In this document: piece after piece, positions 10,296-20,427 of the stretch
How positions within the stretch are numbered: position 1 is the stretch's first letter
How the letters are laid out: every line of letters begins with the position of its first letter
Assembly: GCF_963576675.1 (NCBI RefSeq)
Contig: NC_088910.1
Coordinates: 30,692,531 to 30,756,530, forward strand
Length of the DNA: 64,000 nucleotides
Direction: 5' to 3'
Source: Euphorbia lathyris
Taxonomy: Eukaryota; Streptophyta; Magnoliopsida; Malpighiales; Euphorbiaceae
Notes under the pieces: model-generated
Databases searched by the model: none
Seen by the model: the letters and a program-made list of their open reading frames with translations, nothing else
What the model was told of the DNA's origin: nothing
Made by a program: the position numbers and the translations under genes

Positions 10296-12073
10296 TGATG
10301 TGCGTGGCGGCTATGGGTAGTGCTTACGAAATATATATTATAATAAGTGCGTTACGACTATGGATGTGATCTTCCTAAATGCTCTATCTCTACTAGACGC
10401 TACTACTTAGGGGCAAGTGTACCCCGTCGTATCAAGTAATAATCCGGTTAAGACCGGGTATCGAATCCACGGGATTTATAACTACAAGTATTAAACGACT
10501 CGGTTTTATACGTTATCTAAGCGATGAATACTTTGAGTTGATTCGGGAGAACAACTACAAACTACTCCTAACTACGGGTGAGACAAATTTATATAACAAA
10601 AACTCTACGAAATGATATGGATGGCAATAAGTTATAAATATGACAAACAATGACTTCCAATATATATACGGTTAATGATTTGCTCTTGCAATGACGACTA
10701 CGTGTAGTGTGACCGACCCGTGAGGTACTTAGACTACGTGGTTCCTAGTCAAGGCGTGTCTAATGCTTGGGATCAGAAATTAGGGCCCGTAAGTTCCGTG
10801 GCTTATCAATTCCTACGGTTTCCGGAGCGTCACTTTCGGTAAGGCAACACCTATATGAATCCCTAAAGATAGCCCGAATGGCGTCGGAAATCGCGTTCCC
10901 CTACACAATAATCAATTACGAATATCAAAACAAGCAACAAACATCAACACACATATAGAAAAAGAGATTATGAATCATAAATTATAAATATGGAGAATGT
11001 AAATATGGAATACAACCAAGCCTAGTACATAGGAAGAGTGCAAGCTAATTAGCAAGTGAAAAGGGAAGAATCCACCCTCGGAACTAGCTAACCGGACTCA
11101 AGGCCGTCTCTTAGGACTTGGAGGTGGAGCTTTCGAGCTTGGTGAACGGAGATGGAATGGAACTTTAACGGAATGCTGGAATCAACGAACAAGCTCTCAA
11201 GGTGATAGAGTTTTGCTATGTAAAATAAAATCTAAAACTAAGTAGCAAGAGCTTAATCTATAACAAGAGTTGTATGTCAAAAGCTATCTAAATGAGTGCT
11301 AGGCACTCTTATTTATACACATCAAGCTAGGGGTAAAATTGTAAGTTTACAAGGTGCAAGCATGGAGGAACAGGATTTTCTGCAGATTTCCCATGACACG
11401 CCTCGCGTATGGTGGAGTGCGCCCCGCGTATTGACCCATTCCGTCAGAAATCTCCTGCATGTGGACCAAATTCAGATCTTGTTGTCTCAACCACGCCCCG
11501 CGTAAACTGGGGTACGCTCCGCGTGGTTGAGCTTCTGAGATTTAATGGCCTGAAATGAGTCTTTTACGCCTCGTGTGGCCTGGAAGACGCCTCGCGTATA
11601 TGAGTCCCTGGAGTTTTAGATTGAAGAACTTCCCATATACGCCCCGCGTGTAGGTTGGGACGCCCCGCGTGACAGTAGTTGACTTGGAAGACCATGCAGT
11701 CTGACATTTATGATTGAGCTTATCATTGCTCATACGCCCCGCGTGTAAGGTAGGACGCCCCGCGTGTCAGTGGGTAGATCCCACGTGGTGCCTGCAGATT
11801 GAGCAATCATTTCTGACTTGATGTTCCACGCCCTGCGTATGTCGGTGGATCTTTGCTCCTTACTCGTACCTGAAATACAATTCTCGAGAGCCGAGTTAGC
11901 TTGACGTTTTATTTTCTAAATTAATCAAAAATAAGGAAAATTAACCGAAAGTAAGAAATTTATTTTTATTTCATTATTTTATTAAAACATTCTATTTTTG
12001 CAATTAAACTTATTTATTTAATCCAAAATTAACCGTAAATCACGCTAAAAGATAGGGACGAAATGCCTTATCA
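10296..12073 (-). repeat. Left LTR (3' LTR in element orientation)
   Basis: 1778 bp, bounded by TGATG on the left and TTATCA on the right, the inverted form of TGATAA...CATCA. It is nearly identical to the right LTR apart from scattered substitutions, and it keeps a segment of about 183 bp (about 11810-11990) that the right LTR has lost. It holds eleven ACGC-N3-GCGT dyads (separate entry). Confidence 0.9.
11397..11839. repeat. Phased ACGC-N3-GCGT dyad array, left LTR
   Basis: Eleven 13-bp sites (for example TACGCCCCGCGTG) start at 11397, 11418, 11492, 11513, 11565, 11586, 11638, 11659, 11733, 11754 and 11827. The arms ACGC/GCGT are kept while the 3-bp centre varies (CCC, CTC, TCC, CCT). The first ten form five pairs, each exactly 21 bp apart; the pairs are 95, 73, 73 and 95 bp apart and the last single site is 94 bp on. 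The 8 bases between paired sites are G-rich but differ from pair to pair. Confidence 0.95.
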
Positions 12074-12085
12074 AACCTCCTCGGA
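12074..12085 (-). other. Probable polypurine tract
   Basis: On the minus strand, CCGAGGAGGTT stands directly before the LTR start TGATAAGG. About 25 bases further upstream is CTTGAGGACAAG, a word I associate with the region before the polypurine tract of Athila/Tat elements. It would prime plus-strand DNA synthesis. Confidence 0.65.
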
Positions 12086-13927
12086 CTTTAAAGTTTTACT
12101 TGTCCTCAAGTAAAAGAAATCGAAAGACAAAGGATTGAGATTATTAAGAAACAAACCGTCGGTTGGTTTTACCAAGTGCGTGATCCCAAAGCTAAAATTT
12201 TATGCAAAGTTTTCGGCAAGTACCTACGCAAACAAATGAGTGACCAAAACTTGTTTGAAACCTCCATGATCAAATTTAATAGGCAATATTAACGGGGTCG
12301 ATTATCTTTTGAGAACCTGAAAGTACCTCACTAAGGGATTTCACTCTTACGATCAAATTTTGGTGGGTCGGTGTTTTTGCACTCTCCTTTGCACTTACTC
12401 GAAGTCACTTTGAGTTTGCATTTTCATCCGGGTTTTTCCTCATATGTTATGGTCTAGGCAATATTAAAAATGAACCCGGATGGGGGTTGTAATGTGGGTG
12501 GCTTTTTAGTGGTTAATTTTTAGAAACTCGGGTTCAAACACCATTTTGATGATCGCACTGTGTTTTTATTTTGGCCTTAGCAAGTTCGTAAAATATAACT
12601 CGAAATTGCTCGGGTGGAGTTTGAGAATGCCTTTTGCTCTCTTTTATGTTTTTCTTTTTCTTTTTGTTTTGAGAGCGGCACAAAAACGATTTCGAAAGCT
12701 TATGGTGCTTACTTATCAAGGCCTTGGCTTATTTCGGGTAGTTTTGGTGCGATTTGATTTTGTTGGTATTTAAACAAGAGGAAAAAGGGTTAAATGTTAA
12801 AAGGGTATTAACAAAAAAGTCGGTTAATAGGCTCGAGGGGGTTTCCTAGAGGTTAATGAAAAAGAGAAAAATAAGTTAAGAAAAGAATTAGCCTAAGTGG
12901 GTTCATTTTATCGTCTATTGCCATTTTTACCAAAATAAGTGTACTTAACCCGGTATTAGGTGCAAACTCTATGAGTCGAGTGAAGTCAAAGCTCTCGAAA
13001 AATTATGAAAGAAATAGAGTTCTCGTACGAACTCTTTTAGGCTCAAAAATACCTCACAAAATTTCGGGTTAAATTGTGTACGTTCAAGTTCTCGTCAAAT
13101 TTTCAACTATCCCGTCTCTATTGCCTTTTTAAATTTCATTATGGAGATGACCTGTGGGTTAGGACTCAAAGTTTTTGTTTAGTACGAACATAGGCTTTGC
13201 ATAAATTCTATAACTTTAGAATCAAGACTAAAATTTCTTAATCAAACTGATCCTTTGTGTTAACGTTTTTTCATTTAAGAACAAATAGCGGAACTTTTAA
13301 TTAATTTCCGAGGGAGGTAGTGTGTCGGAAAAAATTTAAGAATCAATAAATTAGTTTAATTATTTTGTTGTTTATTTGATTTTTATTTTTGTTTTTGTTA
13401 GTGCAAAACAAACGGTAAGTGCGGGATTGCACGGCCCTCCGCGTTATTAAAATGACGTCTATTCCAAGGATGTCGCAAAAGAAAGGAAAAACAAAAACAA
13501 AAATAAAGATGGAATTTAAAAAGGGACCTTGAAGGTTAGGTCCTACGCGTGGCGTGCCCAGGGGGGCGCCCCGCGTAGGAGGTGCGTTTTAAGTTTATTT
13601 TAGCTAGAGACTCAGATACGCGGGGCGCACTAAGAGGGGCGCCCCGCGTGTTCCGAGCTCTGGACTAGTTAGAAGGGGAAAAAGCGAGGCACGCGGGGGC
13701 GTAGAATGGGATACGCCCCGCGCGTCCATTATTACCCATGCATAAACAGAAAACGAACATACGAAACAAAAACAAACACAAAGAGAAATTATAAGAAGGA
13801 AAAAAAGATAGATATATTAATTAAAGGAGAACGAAAGTACAAGAAAACATAAAAAAATAACATAAAAGCATGAACATGAAAAGGAAAAACATAAAACAAA
13901 GGAAAACATAAAACAAAGAAAGGGAAA
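12086..13927. other. Non-coding internal region of the LTR element
   Basis: About 1.8 kb between the ATHILA-type ORF and the polypurine tract. No frame with a domain is seen. It includes the dyad cluster at 13544-13725 and a long stretch without features. Confidence 0.6.
13544..13725. repeat. Dyad cluster, internal region (3 pairs)
   Basis: Sites start at 13544 and 13565, 13617 and 13638, and 13690 and 13712. The pair offsets are 21, 21 and 22 bp (the last has one extra G in the first site), and the pair-to-pair step is 73 bp twice. In the second and third pairs the first site has a GGG centre and the second a CCC centre, so each pair is an inverted repeat, unlike the direct pairs in the LTR. 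Confidence 0.9.
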
Positions 13928-15188
13928 CTAGGGTGGAGGCGGAGGAGGATTGCCGTGGATGTTGAAGTAGGAGGAGAAGGTGTTGGTGAGGGCGTCGAAG
14001 TGAGCATCGAGATGGGCCCGATCCTCACGCCTTTGGGCCTCAATGGAGTTGAAGCGAGTGATGAAAGTGGAATGGTCCATGAGGCGATTAGCCTCAAGGG
14101 TGTCAAAACGGGTGTTGAGATTGGCGAATTGGGAGTCGAAATGGGCGCGATCGGCACGTTGGTGACCCTCCAAGGCGTCCAACCGAGCATATATAGAGTT
14201 GAAGTCATGGTTGGGCGGTGGACTAAAGTTTAGGCCCATGTCCGAGTCCTCGTCCTCGTCCTCGTCCTCTTGGGGTTGGGCTGACCCCGAACTTTCACCC
14301 GGGCCGGAGGTGGGGCGCTTGAGTGATTTGAAGGCGTTTTTGTCCAAGGGCCGCGGCTCCAAGCTGGGAAGGCGGTCAAGGGCAGCTTCGCCAAGAGCGG
14401 AGGTGGTGAAGATGGTGATGAGATGGCCCAACCCGAGTTTGCCACGTTTCCGGGTAGGCATGTGGTGGAGTTGGATGGCCACGAGGTAGGAGAGGTCGTA
14501 AGTGAGTCCATTTGCACAACAATAGAGGGCCAAAAGCTCATGCTTATTGACCTTAGTGGACTCGGACTTCCCCGAGAAGTAGAAGGAGATGAAGCATGGA
14601 GAAGTTGGAGGGTTGGATCGCGGATGCAGGCCGGGCGGAGGTTGGAGACGTCATAATCATCGGACCCGGTGATGGAGGTCCAAAAATCATGAGGGGAGAC
14701 ACCCTCAGGCCAATGTGCTATGTCGTCCTCCGCTTGACGGGTCAAATGGTTGCGGAGCCATTGTGTGTCGATGGAGAAAGGATGGTTGTGAAGGCGGAAG
14801 TTGAAGAGGGCGGCTCCGGGAACCCATTAGATTCGAGGGTGGTGTAGAACTCCACAACCAACGAAGGATAAATGTGTTGGCATGCACGATAGTGATCAAG
14901 CCAATTAAGAGTGCGGAGGCGGTCTTCGAAAGCACCTCCGAGGTTGTAGCGATCGAGAGTGCTACGGTTGATGTATAAGAGCTCCATGATGTGGGCAGCA
15001 GAGAGTGTTTGGTAGGATTGGGCTTCTTCTTCGGTGAGAAGATGGAAAGGAGCCCGATATTGGCGGGTGAGTGGCGGTGTTCCTTCTCGTTCGGGGGGTG
15101 GTGGTGATTGATGTTGTTGGGAACGAGAGGAGCGGGCCCGAGTGGACCGCGGGGGGCGCATGTCGGCTGCATGCTTGCGTCTTGCCAT
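13928..15188 (-). pseudogene. ATHILA-type ORF (second ORF of the LTR element), frameshifted
   Basis: The minus-strand start at 15188 (MARRKHAADMRPP) follows a TATA-less leader. The frame carries a basic/proline-rich N-terminus, then a conserved region (LLYINRSTLDRYNL, EDRLRTLNWLDHY, YPSLVVEFYTTLES) resembling the ATHILA ORF-1 family. It shifts frame near 14820 and again near 14590. The remainder (ALYCCANGLTYDLSYLVA, TRKRGKLGLGHLITIF) is followed by an acidic DEDEDEDE run and a segment with periodic RADRAHFDSQF / REDRAHLDAHF repeats that looks coiled-coil. Athila elements carry such an ORF downstream of pol, sometimes called env-like; its function is not established. Two frameshifts make it non-functional here. 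Family assignment is by motif memory, not search. Confidence 0.6.
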
Positions 15189-15329
15189 GGTGGTAGTGAA
15201 GGATTGAGAAAGATTGTAGGAAGAGTGTGGGGAGTAAGAGTGAGTTGTGGGGGAGAAGAAGGAAAAAATGGAGGAGTATATATAGGGGAGGAGTGGGGAA
15301 TCCAAGTAAAACTCAGATTCCCAGAGGGG

Positions 15330-15436
15330 TACGCGAGGCGTGAAAGGGCCACGCCACGCGTATCCCACCTCCTGATCTTTATTTGACATAAAAACGGAAC
15401 GGCGCGCGGGGCGTGTGGGGAAGCACGCCTCACGTA
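15330..15436. repeat. Dyad cluster upstream of the ATHILA-type ORF
   Basis: Sites start at 15330, 15350, 15403 and 15424: pair offsets of 20 and 21 bp and a 73-bp step. Centres are GAG, CAC, GGG and CTC. The last site has ACGT instead of GCGT in its right arm. Confidence 0.85.
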
Positions 15437-15715
15437 TCGCAACTCCTGGCCATAAATTGGTGGGAGATATGGGTTTTGATTGCTGATTTAATGTTTTTAT
15501 TATTTTTTAAAGAGTAATTAATAGGGTGGTTAAAACAAAAATAATAAAGAGGGAAGTTTAAGAAGTTTGAATTTGAAAAGGTGAAGGGTGATTGGAGGGA
15601 AGAAGAGGTGGAGTGGATAAGTAGGAAAGACTTTTGGGGAAGAGGAGAGAGTGGTGGGAAAGGTGGAAGAGGAAAAGGCTGCCATGGGGAGTTGCAATTC
15701 GCAACTCCCCTAGGA

Positions 15716-15863
15716 TACGCGGGGCGTTTATTTGGGAGAGAGCTAACTGCCGAAGGTTACGCGGGGCGTGGTAGGAGGGACGCCCCGCGTAACACGTCTT
15801 TTATTTCGAAAATGGGACAGACACGCAGCTGCGCGGGGCGTACTGGTGTGTACGCTCCGCGTG
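15716..15863. repeat. Dyad cluster between gag and the ATHILA-type ORF
   Basis: Sites start at 15716, 15758, 15779, 15830 and 15851. Steps are 42 (twice 21, with the middle site missing), 21, 51 and 21. The pairs 15758/15779 and 15830/15851 are inverted (GGG centre then CCC or TCC centre). Confidence 0.85.
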
Positions 15864-16093
15864 GCTTATTTTTTTGGATTAAAAATGGGATTTGTTTTTC
15901 TTTTGATTTATGAGACGGGAGAAAATAAAAATAACTAAAAAGAGAAAACTAAAAATAACATAAAAGAGAGAAATATAAAAATAAATAAAAATAAGGTGAA
16001 AAACGATTATGATACATATAAACAAGGGGTTTGAGAAATTCAAACCGATGCTATGTTTAGAGTCGGAGAGGCTCGACTCTCTCATGCGGCGGC

Positions 16094-17530
16094 TTACTGC
16101 AGGCTGTCCGAGTTGGAACTCGACGGGTCCGAACTTCTACTATTTAGGAGAGTTATCGCCTGTCCGGACTCTCTATTTTTGCCCCGCGGGTTTTGCTCGG
16201 TGTTTGCCGGGAGGGTTCCTAATGGCCTCTCCTGTTGCTGACGATTCAAGTGGGCTACTTGGCGGCTAAGGTCCCTGCAAAACACCTCACTATCGGCAAG
16301 ACGGGTTAAGATATCCTTTAACAAGGACGTTACCGACTGGCCATGCACGTTGTCGGGAGGCTGAGTATTCCGACCACCGGGCACGGTTTGTGATTGTCCT
16401 AGCCCGTTTTCCCGATATTCTTGATTAAAGTCGGGTGGGGGCCTCAATACATTATTATTATTGCCATACGACAAGTTAGGGTGTTGGTACCGAGGCCTTC
16501 ATCCGCTGTTATTATTATTGTGGTGGTGTGAGTAGGAGTTCGGGTTAGGGTTGTACCTTTGATTGCCTCCTATGTAACTTACATTTTCGGTGTCGCCGGC
16601 GAAAGGGCTACCGGCTTGGCAATTAAGTCCGTCATGATCTCCACCATAATGATTGCACATCAGGACCTGTGCAACTTTGTTAAGGCTCAACTGGGCTATC
16701 AAAGCGTCAAGTTTTTTATTCATTTCCGCCATGGAACTTTTCGGAGCCTCTTTCTCCACGGCGAACGTTTGATGTCGCGAGGGTCCGGCAAGCCGATCTT
16801 CTTGCCACTGTACGCTTTTCCTTGCGAGCTCGTGGATGAGCTCATATGCTTCACTGGCCGACTTCCTAAACAGGTCCCCACCTGCTGCAGAATCCACGGT
16901 GGCACGATTAGTAGGTGTTAATCCGTGATAAAAATTACTTACCAAATCGTGCTTGGGGATATCGTGGTGTGGGCAGCTTCGAAGCAACTTCCAGAATCTT
17001 GCCCAAGCCACATGAAGGGCTTCGTGTTCGAGCTGCCGAAAGGTAGTGATGTCGTTCCTCAACTTAACTATTTTGGAAGGTGGGAAGTAGTAGGAAAGGA
17101 ACTCCTTCTCAAGCTCCTCCCATGATGTAATCGAACCCGCCTCCAACGAGTGCAACCACTCCAATGCTTGTCCTGTCAAAGAGAAAGGAAACAACTTTAG
17201 TCGGACGGCCTCAACCGGAACACCGTTTTACCGAGAAGTTTCGGCACACATAAGAAATTTATCGAGATGTTCGTTAGGGTTTTCATGGGGTTCCCCTCCG
17301 AACTGGCCAAGTTGTTGGATGAGTTGGATCATGCTAGTCTTGATTTCATATGTGTTGGCTGGAATGGTGGGGGCAACGGTTCCGTTGCGGTTTTGAGGGC
17401 GATGCGGAGCAAGAATCTCCATCATTGAGCGCATGTCATTGCCTCCACCATTGCAGTTGTTATTCACGGGTTGCACCGGTGGCCTTTGGTTCACCTCGGG
17501 TTGGTTAGCTTCATTGTTGAGGTTTGCCAT
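16094..17530 (-). pseudogene. Gypsy/Athila gag with two nonsense codons
   Basis: The minus-strand frame from ATG at 17530 (MANLNNEANQPEV) stays in one frame to 16094, broken by two single stop codons: TAA at 17228-17230 and TGA near 16499. It matches a Retrotrans_gag capsid region: IQQLGQFGGEPHENPNEHL, then FPFSLTGQALEWLHSL, LRNDITTFRQLEHEAL and ANRATVD/AAGG-like words, the hallmarks of Athila gag. The region after it is Asn/His-rich with no clear zinc knuckle. It would form the virus-like particle. The gag start lies about 220 bases downstream of the primer-binding site. Both stops are explained by single substitutions, so decay is recent. Confidence 0.85.
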
Positions 17531-17748
17531 TTTCTCTCTCCGAATCCTACAAAGAGTACGTTAAATTTCAAGATCAATAGGAACGAGAATATCACTCCGA
17601 GATCGGGTGTGCATAAAATAAATAAATGGAAAGAATTATAAACAAAGAAGAATATTGTTAGTAACAAGTATATATAAACAATTTATACAAAGATAATGCT
17701 TAGACTAACAATAAAACGTTTTTGTCTAATATTGCAAGAAATTATAAA

Positions 17749-17766
17749 TCCCCGGCAACGGCGCCA
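17749..17766 (-). other. Primer-binding site for tRNA-Asp
   Basis: The plus strand reads TCCCCGGCAACGGCGCCA, the 3' end of plant tRNA-Asp including CCA, so the element's minus strand is an 18-base complement. It lies six bases inside the 5' LTR. Use of tRNA-Asp is typical of Athila elements. Confidence 0.9.
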
Positions 17767-17772
17767 AAAACT

Positions 17773-19367
17773 TGATGTGCGTGGCGGCTATGGGTAGTGC
17801 TTACGAAATATATATTATGATAAGTGTGTTACGACTATGGATGTGATCTTCCTAAATGCTCTATCTCTACTAGACGCTACTACTTAGGGGCAAGTGTACC
17901 TCGTCGTATCAAGTAATAATCCGGTTAAGACCGGGTATCGAATCCACGGGATTTATAACTACAAGTATTAAACGATTCGGTTTTATACGTTATCTAAGCG
18001 GTGAATACTTTGAGTTGATTCGGGGAACAACTACAAACTACTCCTAACTACGGGTGAGACAAATTTATATAACAAAAACTCTACGAAATGATATGGATGG
18101 CGATAAGTTATAAATATGAAAAACAATGACTACTAATATATATACGGTTAATGATTTGCTCTTGCAATGACGACTACGTGTAGTGTGACCGACCCGTGAG
18201 GTACTTAGACTACGTGGTTCCTAGTCAAGGCGTGTCTAATGCTTGGGATCAGAAATTAGGGCCCGTAAGTTCCGTGGTTTGTCAATTCCTACGGTTTCCG
18301 GAGCGTCACTTTCGGTAAGGCAACACCTATATGAATCCCTAAAGATAGCCCGAATGGCGTCGGAAATCACGTTCCCCAACACAATAATCAATTACGAATA
18401 TCAAAACAAGTAATAAACATCAACACATATATAGAAAAAGAGATTATGAATCATAAATTATAAATATGGAGAATGTAAATATGGAATACAACCAAGCCTA
18501 GTACATAGGAAGAGTGCAAGCTAATTAGCAAGTGAAAAGGGAAGAATCCACCCTCGGAACTAGCTAACCGGACTCAAGGCCGTCTCTTAGGACTTGAAGG
18601 TGGAGCTTTCGAGCTTGGTGAACGGAGATGGAACGAAACTTTAACGGAATGCCGGAATCAACGAACAAGCTCTCAAGGTGATAGAGTTTTGCTATGTAAA
18701 ATAAAATCTAAAACTAAGTAGCAAGAGCTTAATCTATAACAAGAGTTGTATGTCAAAAGCTATCTAAATAAGTGCTAGTCACTCTTATTTATACACATCA
18801 AGCTAGGGGTAAAATTGTAAGTTTACAAGGTGCAAGCATGGAGGAACATGATTTTCTGCAGATTTCCCATGACACGCCTCGCGTATGGTGGAGTGCGCCC
18901 CGCGTATTGACCCATTCCATCAGAAATCTCCTGCATGTGGACCAAATTCAGATCTTGTTGTCTCAACCACGCCCCGCGTAAACTGGGGTACGCTCCGCGT
19001 GGTTGAGCTTCTGAGATTTAATGGTCTGAAATGAGTCTTTTACGCCTCGCGTGGCCTGGCAGACGCCTCGCGTATATGAGTGCCTGGAGTTTTAGATTGA
19101 AGAACTTCCCATATACGCCCCGCGTGTAGGTTAGGACGCCCCGCGTGACAGTAGTTGACTTGGAAGACCATGCAGTCTGACATTTATGATTGAGCTTATC
19201 ATTGCTCATACGCCCCGCGTGTAAGGTAGGATGTCCCGCGTGTCAGTGGGTAGATCCCACGTGGTGCCTGCGGATTGAAACATTCTATTTTTGCAATTAA
19301 ACTTATTTATTTAATCCAAAATTAACCGTAAATCACGCTAAAAGATAGGGACGAAATGCCCCAATCA
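17773..19367 (-). repeat. Right LTR (5' LTR in element orientation)
   Basis: 1595 bp, about 183 bp shorter than the left LTR because of one deletion near 19275, between GATTGA and AACATTC. The outer end reads CCCCAATCA where the left LTR has CCTTATCA, a small later change. Otherwise the two LTRs align throughout with few substitutions by eye. Confidence 0.9.
18873..19242. repeat. Phased dyad array, right LTR
   Basis: Ten sites start at 18873, 18894, 18968, 18989, 19041, 19062, 19114, 19135, 19209 and 19230, reproducing the left LTR spacing exactly. The eleventh site is lost in the deletion. Site five keeps GCGT where the left LTR has GTGT; site ten has decayed to GATGTCCCGCGTG, a C-to-T change at a CpG. 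Confidence 0.95.
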
Positions 19368-19372
19368 CTATG

Positions 19373-20427
19373 TTCGAGTGAGAGTTCTTGTGGATGTGTC
19401 CAAACCTCTCATAAGGGGGGCAAAGATCAAAACTGACAAAGGTGTTGTAGTATGGGTTCCATTCAAATATGAGAAACTCCCAGGGTTCTTTTACTGGTGC
19501 GGGAAGATAGGGCATAATCATTCTGATTGCAGTGAAGTACCCGAAGATTTTCAAGGGGAAGACTGGCCGTATGAACAATCCCTACGTGCAACACCGATCA
19601 AACTTCGAATGGTAAAATTCGACTCAAAGTCGCAAAAAGTGGTTGAAGCTTTCTCCAATAAACAAAGTCTTGTCCGGCGGAAATTAGCAACTGATATAAC
19701 GACTGACAGAACAAGCTGTGAGAAAGGGGCGACAGGGAACGAGCACCATGACGATTGCACAGCCATGGAGATTGTGGAGGACCTCCCTCTAAACAGTCAG
19801 GGGCAGAAAAGTCTTTTTGTGGGAGAATCACATGTAGGAACAGACCATATGGCTCCAATAGGCTCAAGGTTTCACGACTGTCAAAGGTTAATCTCCCCAA
19901 AAAATAACTTGGAAGTGGACATGATTGGTGATGATATGCAAACAGATTCAGCCAATGAAGAAATTCACCTACCCCAAAACTTTTTTTCTGAAGTGAACAA
20001 CGGGACAAAGCTTTTAAAAGGTTACCAGGACAACAAACCAATTAACCCACCTGACGTCCTATTCCCACGACCCAAAACCCATGAAGAACCCCCAAACCTT
20101 ACAAACACTAAACCCCTGATCCTGAACACCATACCCCAATCCCTTAGCTTCCTACTACCTCCAACCATTGAGCTCAGGGGTCCCACCATTAATAAGCAAA
20201 AATTAAAGAAATTGGCCAGAGAAAAGAAGGAAAATACTATGGAGGAATCTATTGTAGAAAGTCCAGGGCAGCTGGGAAACGTTATCAAAAAACGGAAAGG
20301 AATAGAAAGGGAGCATGATACTGAAACTAAACAAGCAGGAGAGGGTAAAAGAATCAGAGGTACTAAAGAGGGGATGGCAACTAATGAAAGGGCAGAGGCT
20401 GCGAGTCAGCCCCACCCTCAGCAATGA
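19373..20427 (+). pseudogene. LINE 1 ORF1, second part (zinc-knuckle region)
   Basis: It continues ORF1 in frame after the LTR element: VRVRVLVDVSKPLIRGAKIK, then the zf-CCHC_4 region (LPGFFYWCGKIGHNHSDC). The usual first Cys of the knuckle is Phe here (FYWC where CYXC is normal), so zinc binding is probably lost. The C-terminal 270 residues are polar and low in motifs, ending in a basic Lys/Glu-rich tail at 20427. The stop TGA overlaps the ORF2 start by four bases (ATGA-type overlap at 20424-20427). Confidence 0.8.

Larger units (their letters stand above)
10296..19367 (-). mobile_element. Athila-like (Gypsy) LTR retrotransposon lacking pol
   Basis: A 9072-bp element on the minus strand with a perfect 5-bp target duplication CTATG (10291-10295 and 19368-19372). 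In element orientation: 5' LTR 19367-17773, PBS to tRNA-Asp 17766-17749, gag 17530-16094, ATHILA-type ORF 15188-13928, non-coding stretch, polypurine tract, 3' LTR 12073-10296. The LTRs start TGATAAGG (left copy) and end CACATCA. No protease, reverse transcriptase, RNase H or integrase can be found between gag and the second ORF, where an autonomous Athila has about 4 kb of pol. It therefore looks like a non-autonomous derivative that needed a partner's enzymes. Both ORFs have decayed. Confidence 0.85.

Noticed and set aside
11397..11839. CRISPR-like array
   Set aside because: Sites are 11-13 bp dyads with variable, non-spacer-like intervals in a plant LTR; no cas genes.
11397..11839. 21-nt phased small-RNA locus
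   Set aside because: Only pair partners are 21 bp apart; the pair steps (73, 95) are not multiples of 21, whereas they are multiples of 10.5.
13955..15386. Plus-strand open frames across the LTR element's second ORF
   Set aside because: They are shadows of the minus-strand ATHILA-type ORF in GC-rich DNA; no domain is seen.
13928..19367. Intact retroviral-like envelope gene
   Set aside because: The ORF in that position is of the ATHILA type with two frameshifts and no visible signal peptide or transmembrane arrangement; calling it an envelope would go beyond the sequence.
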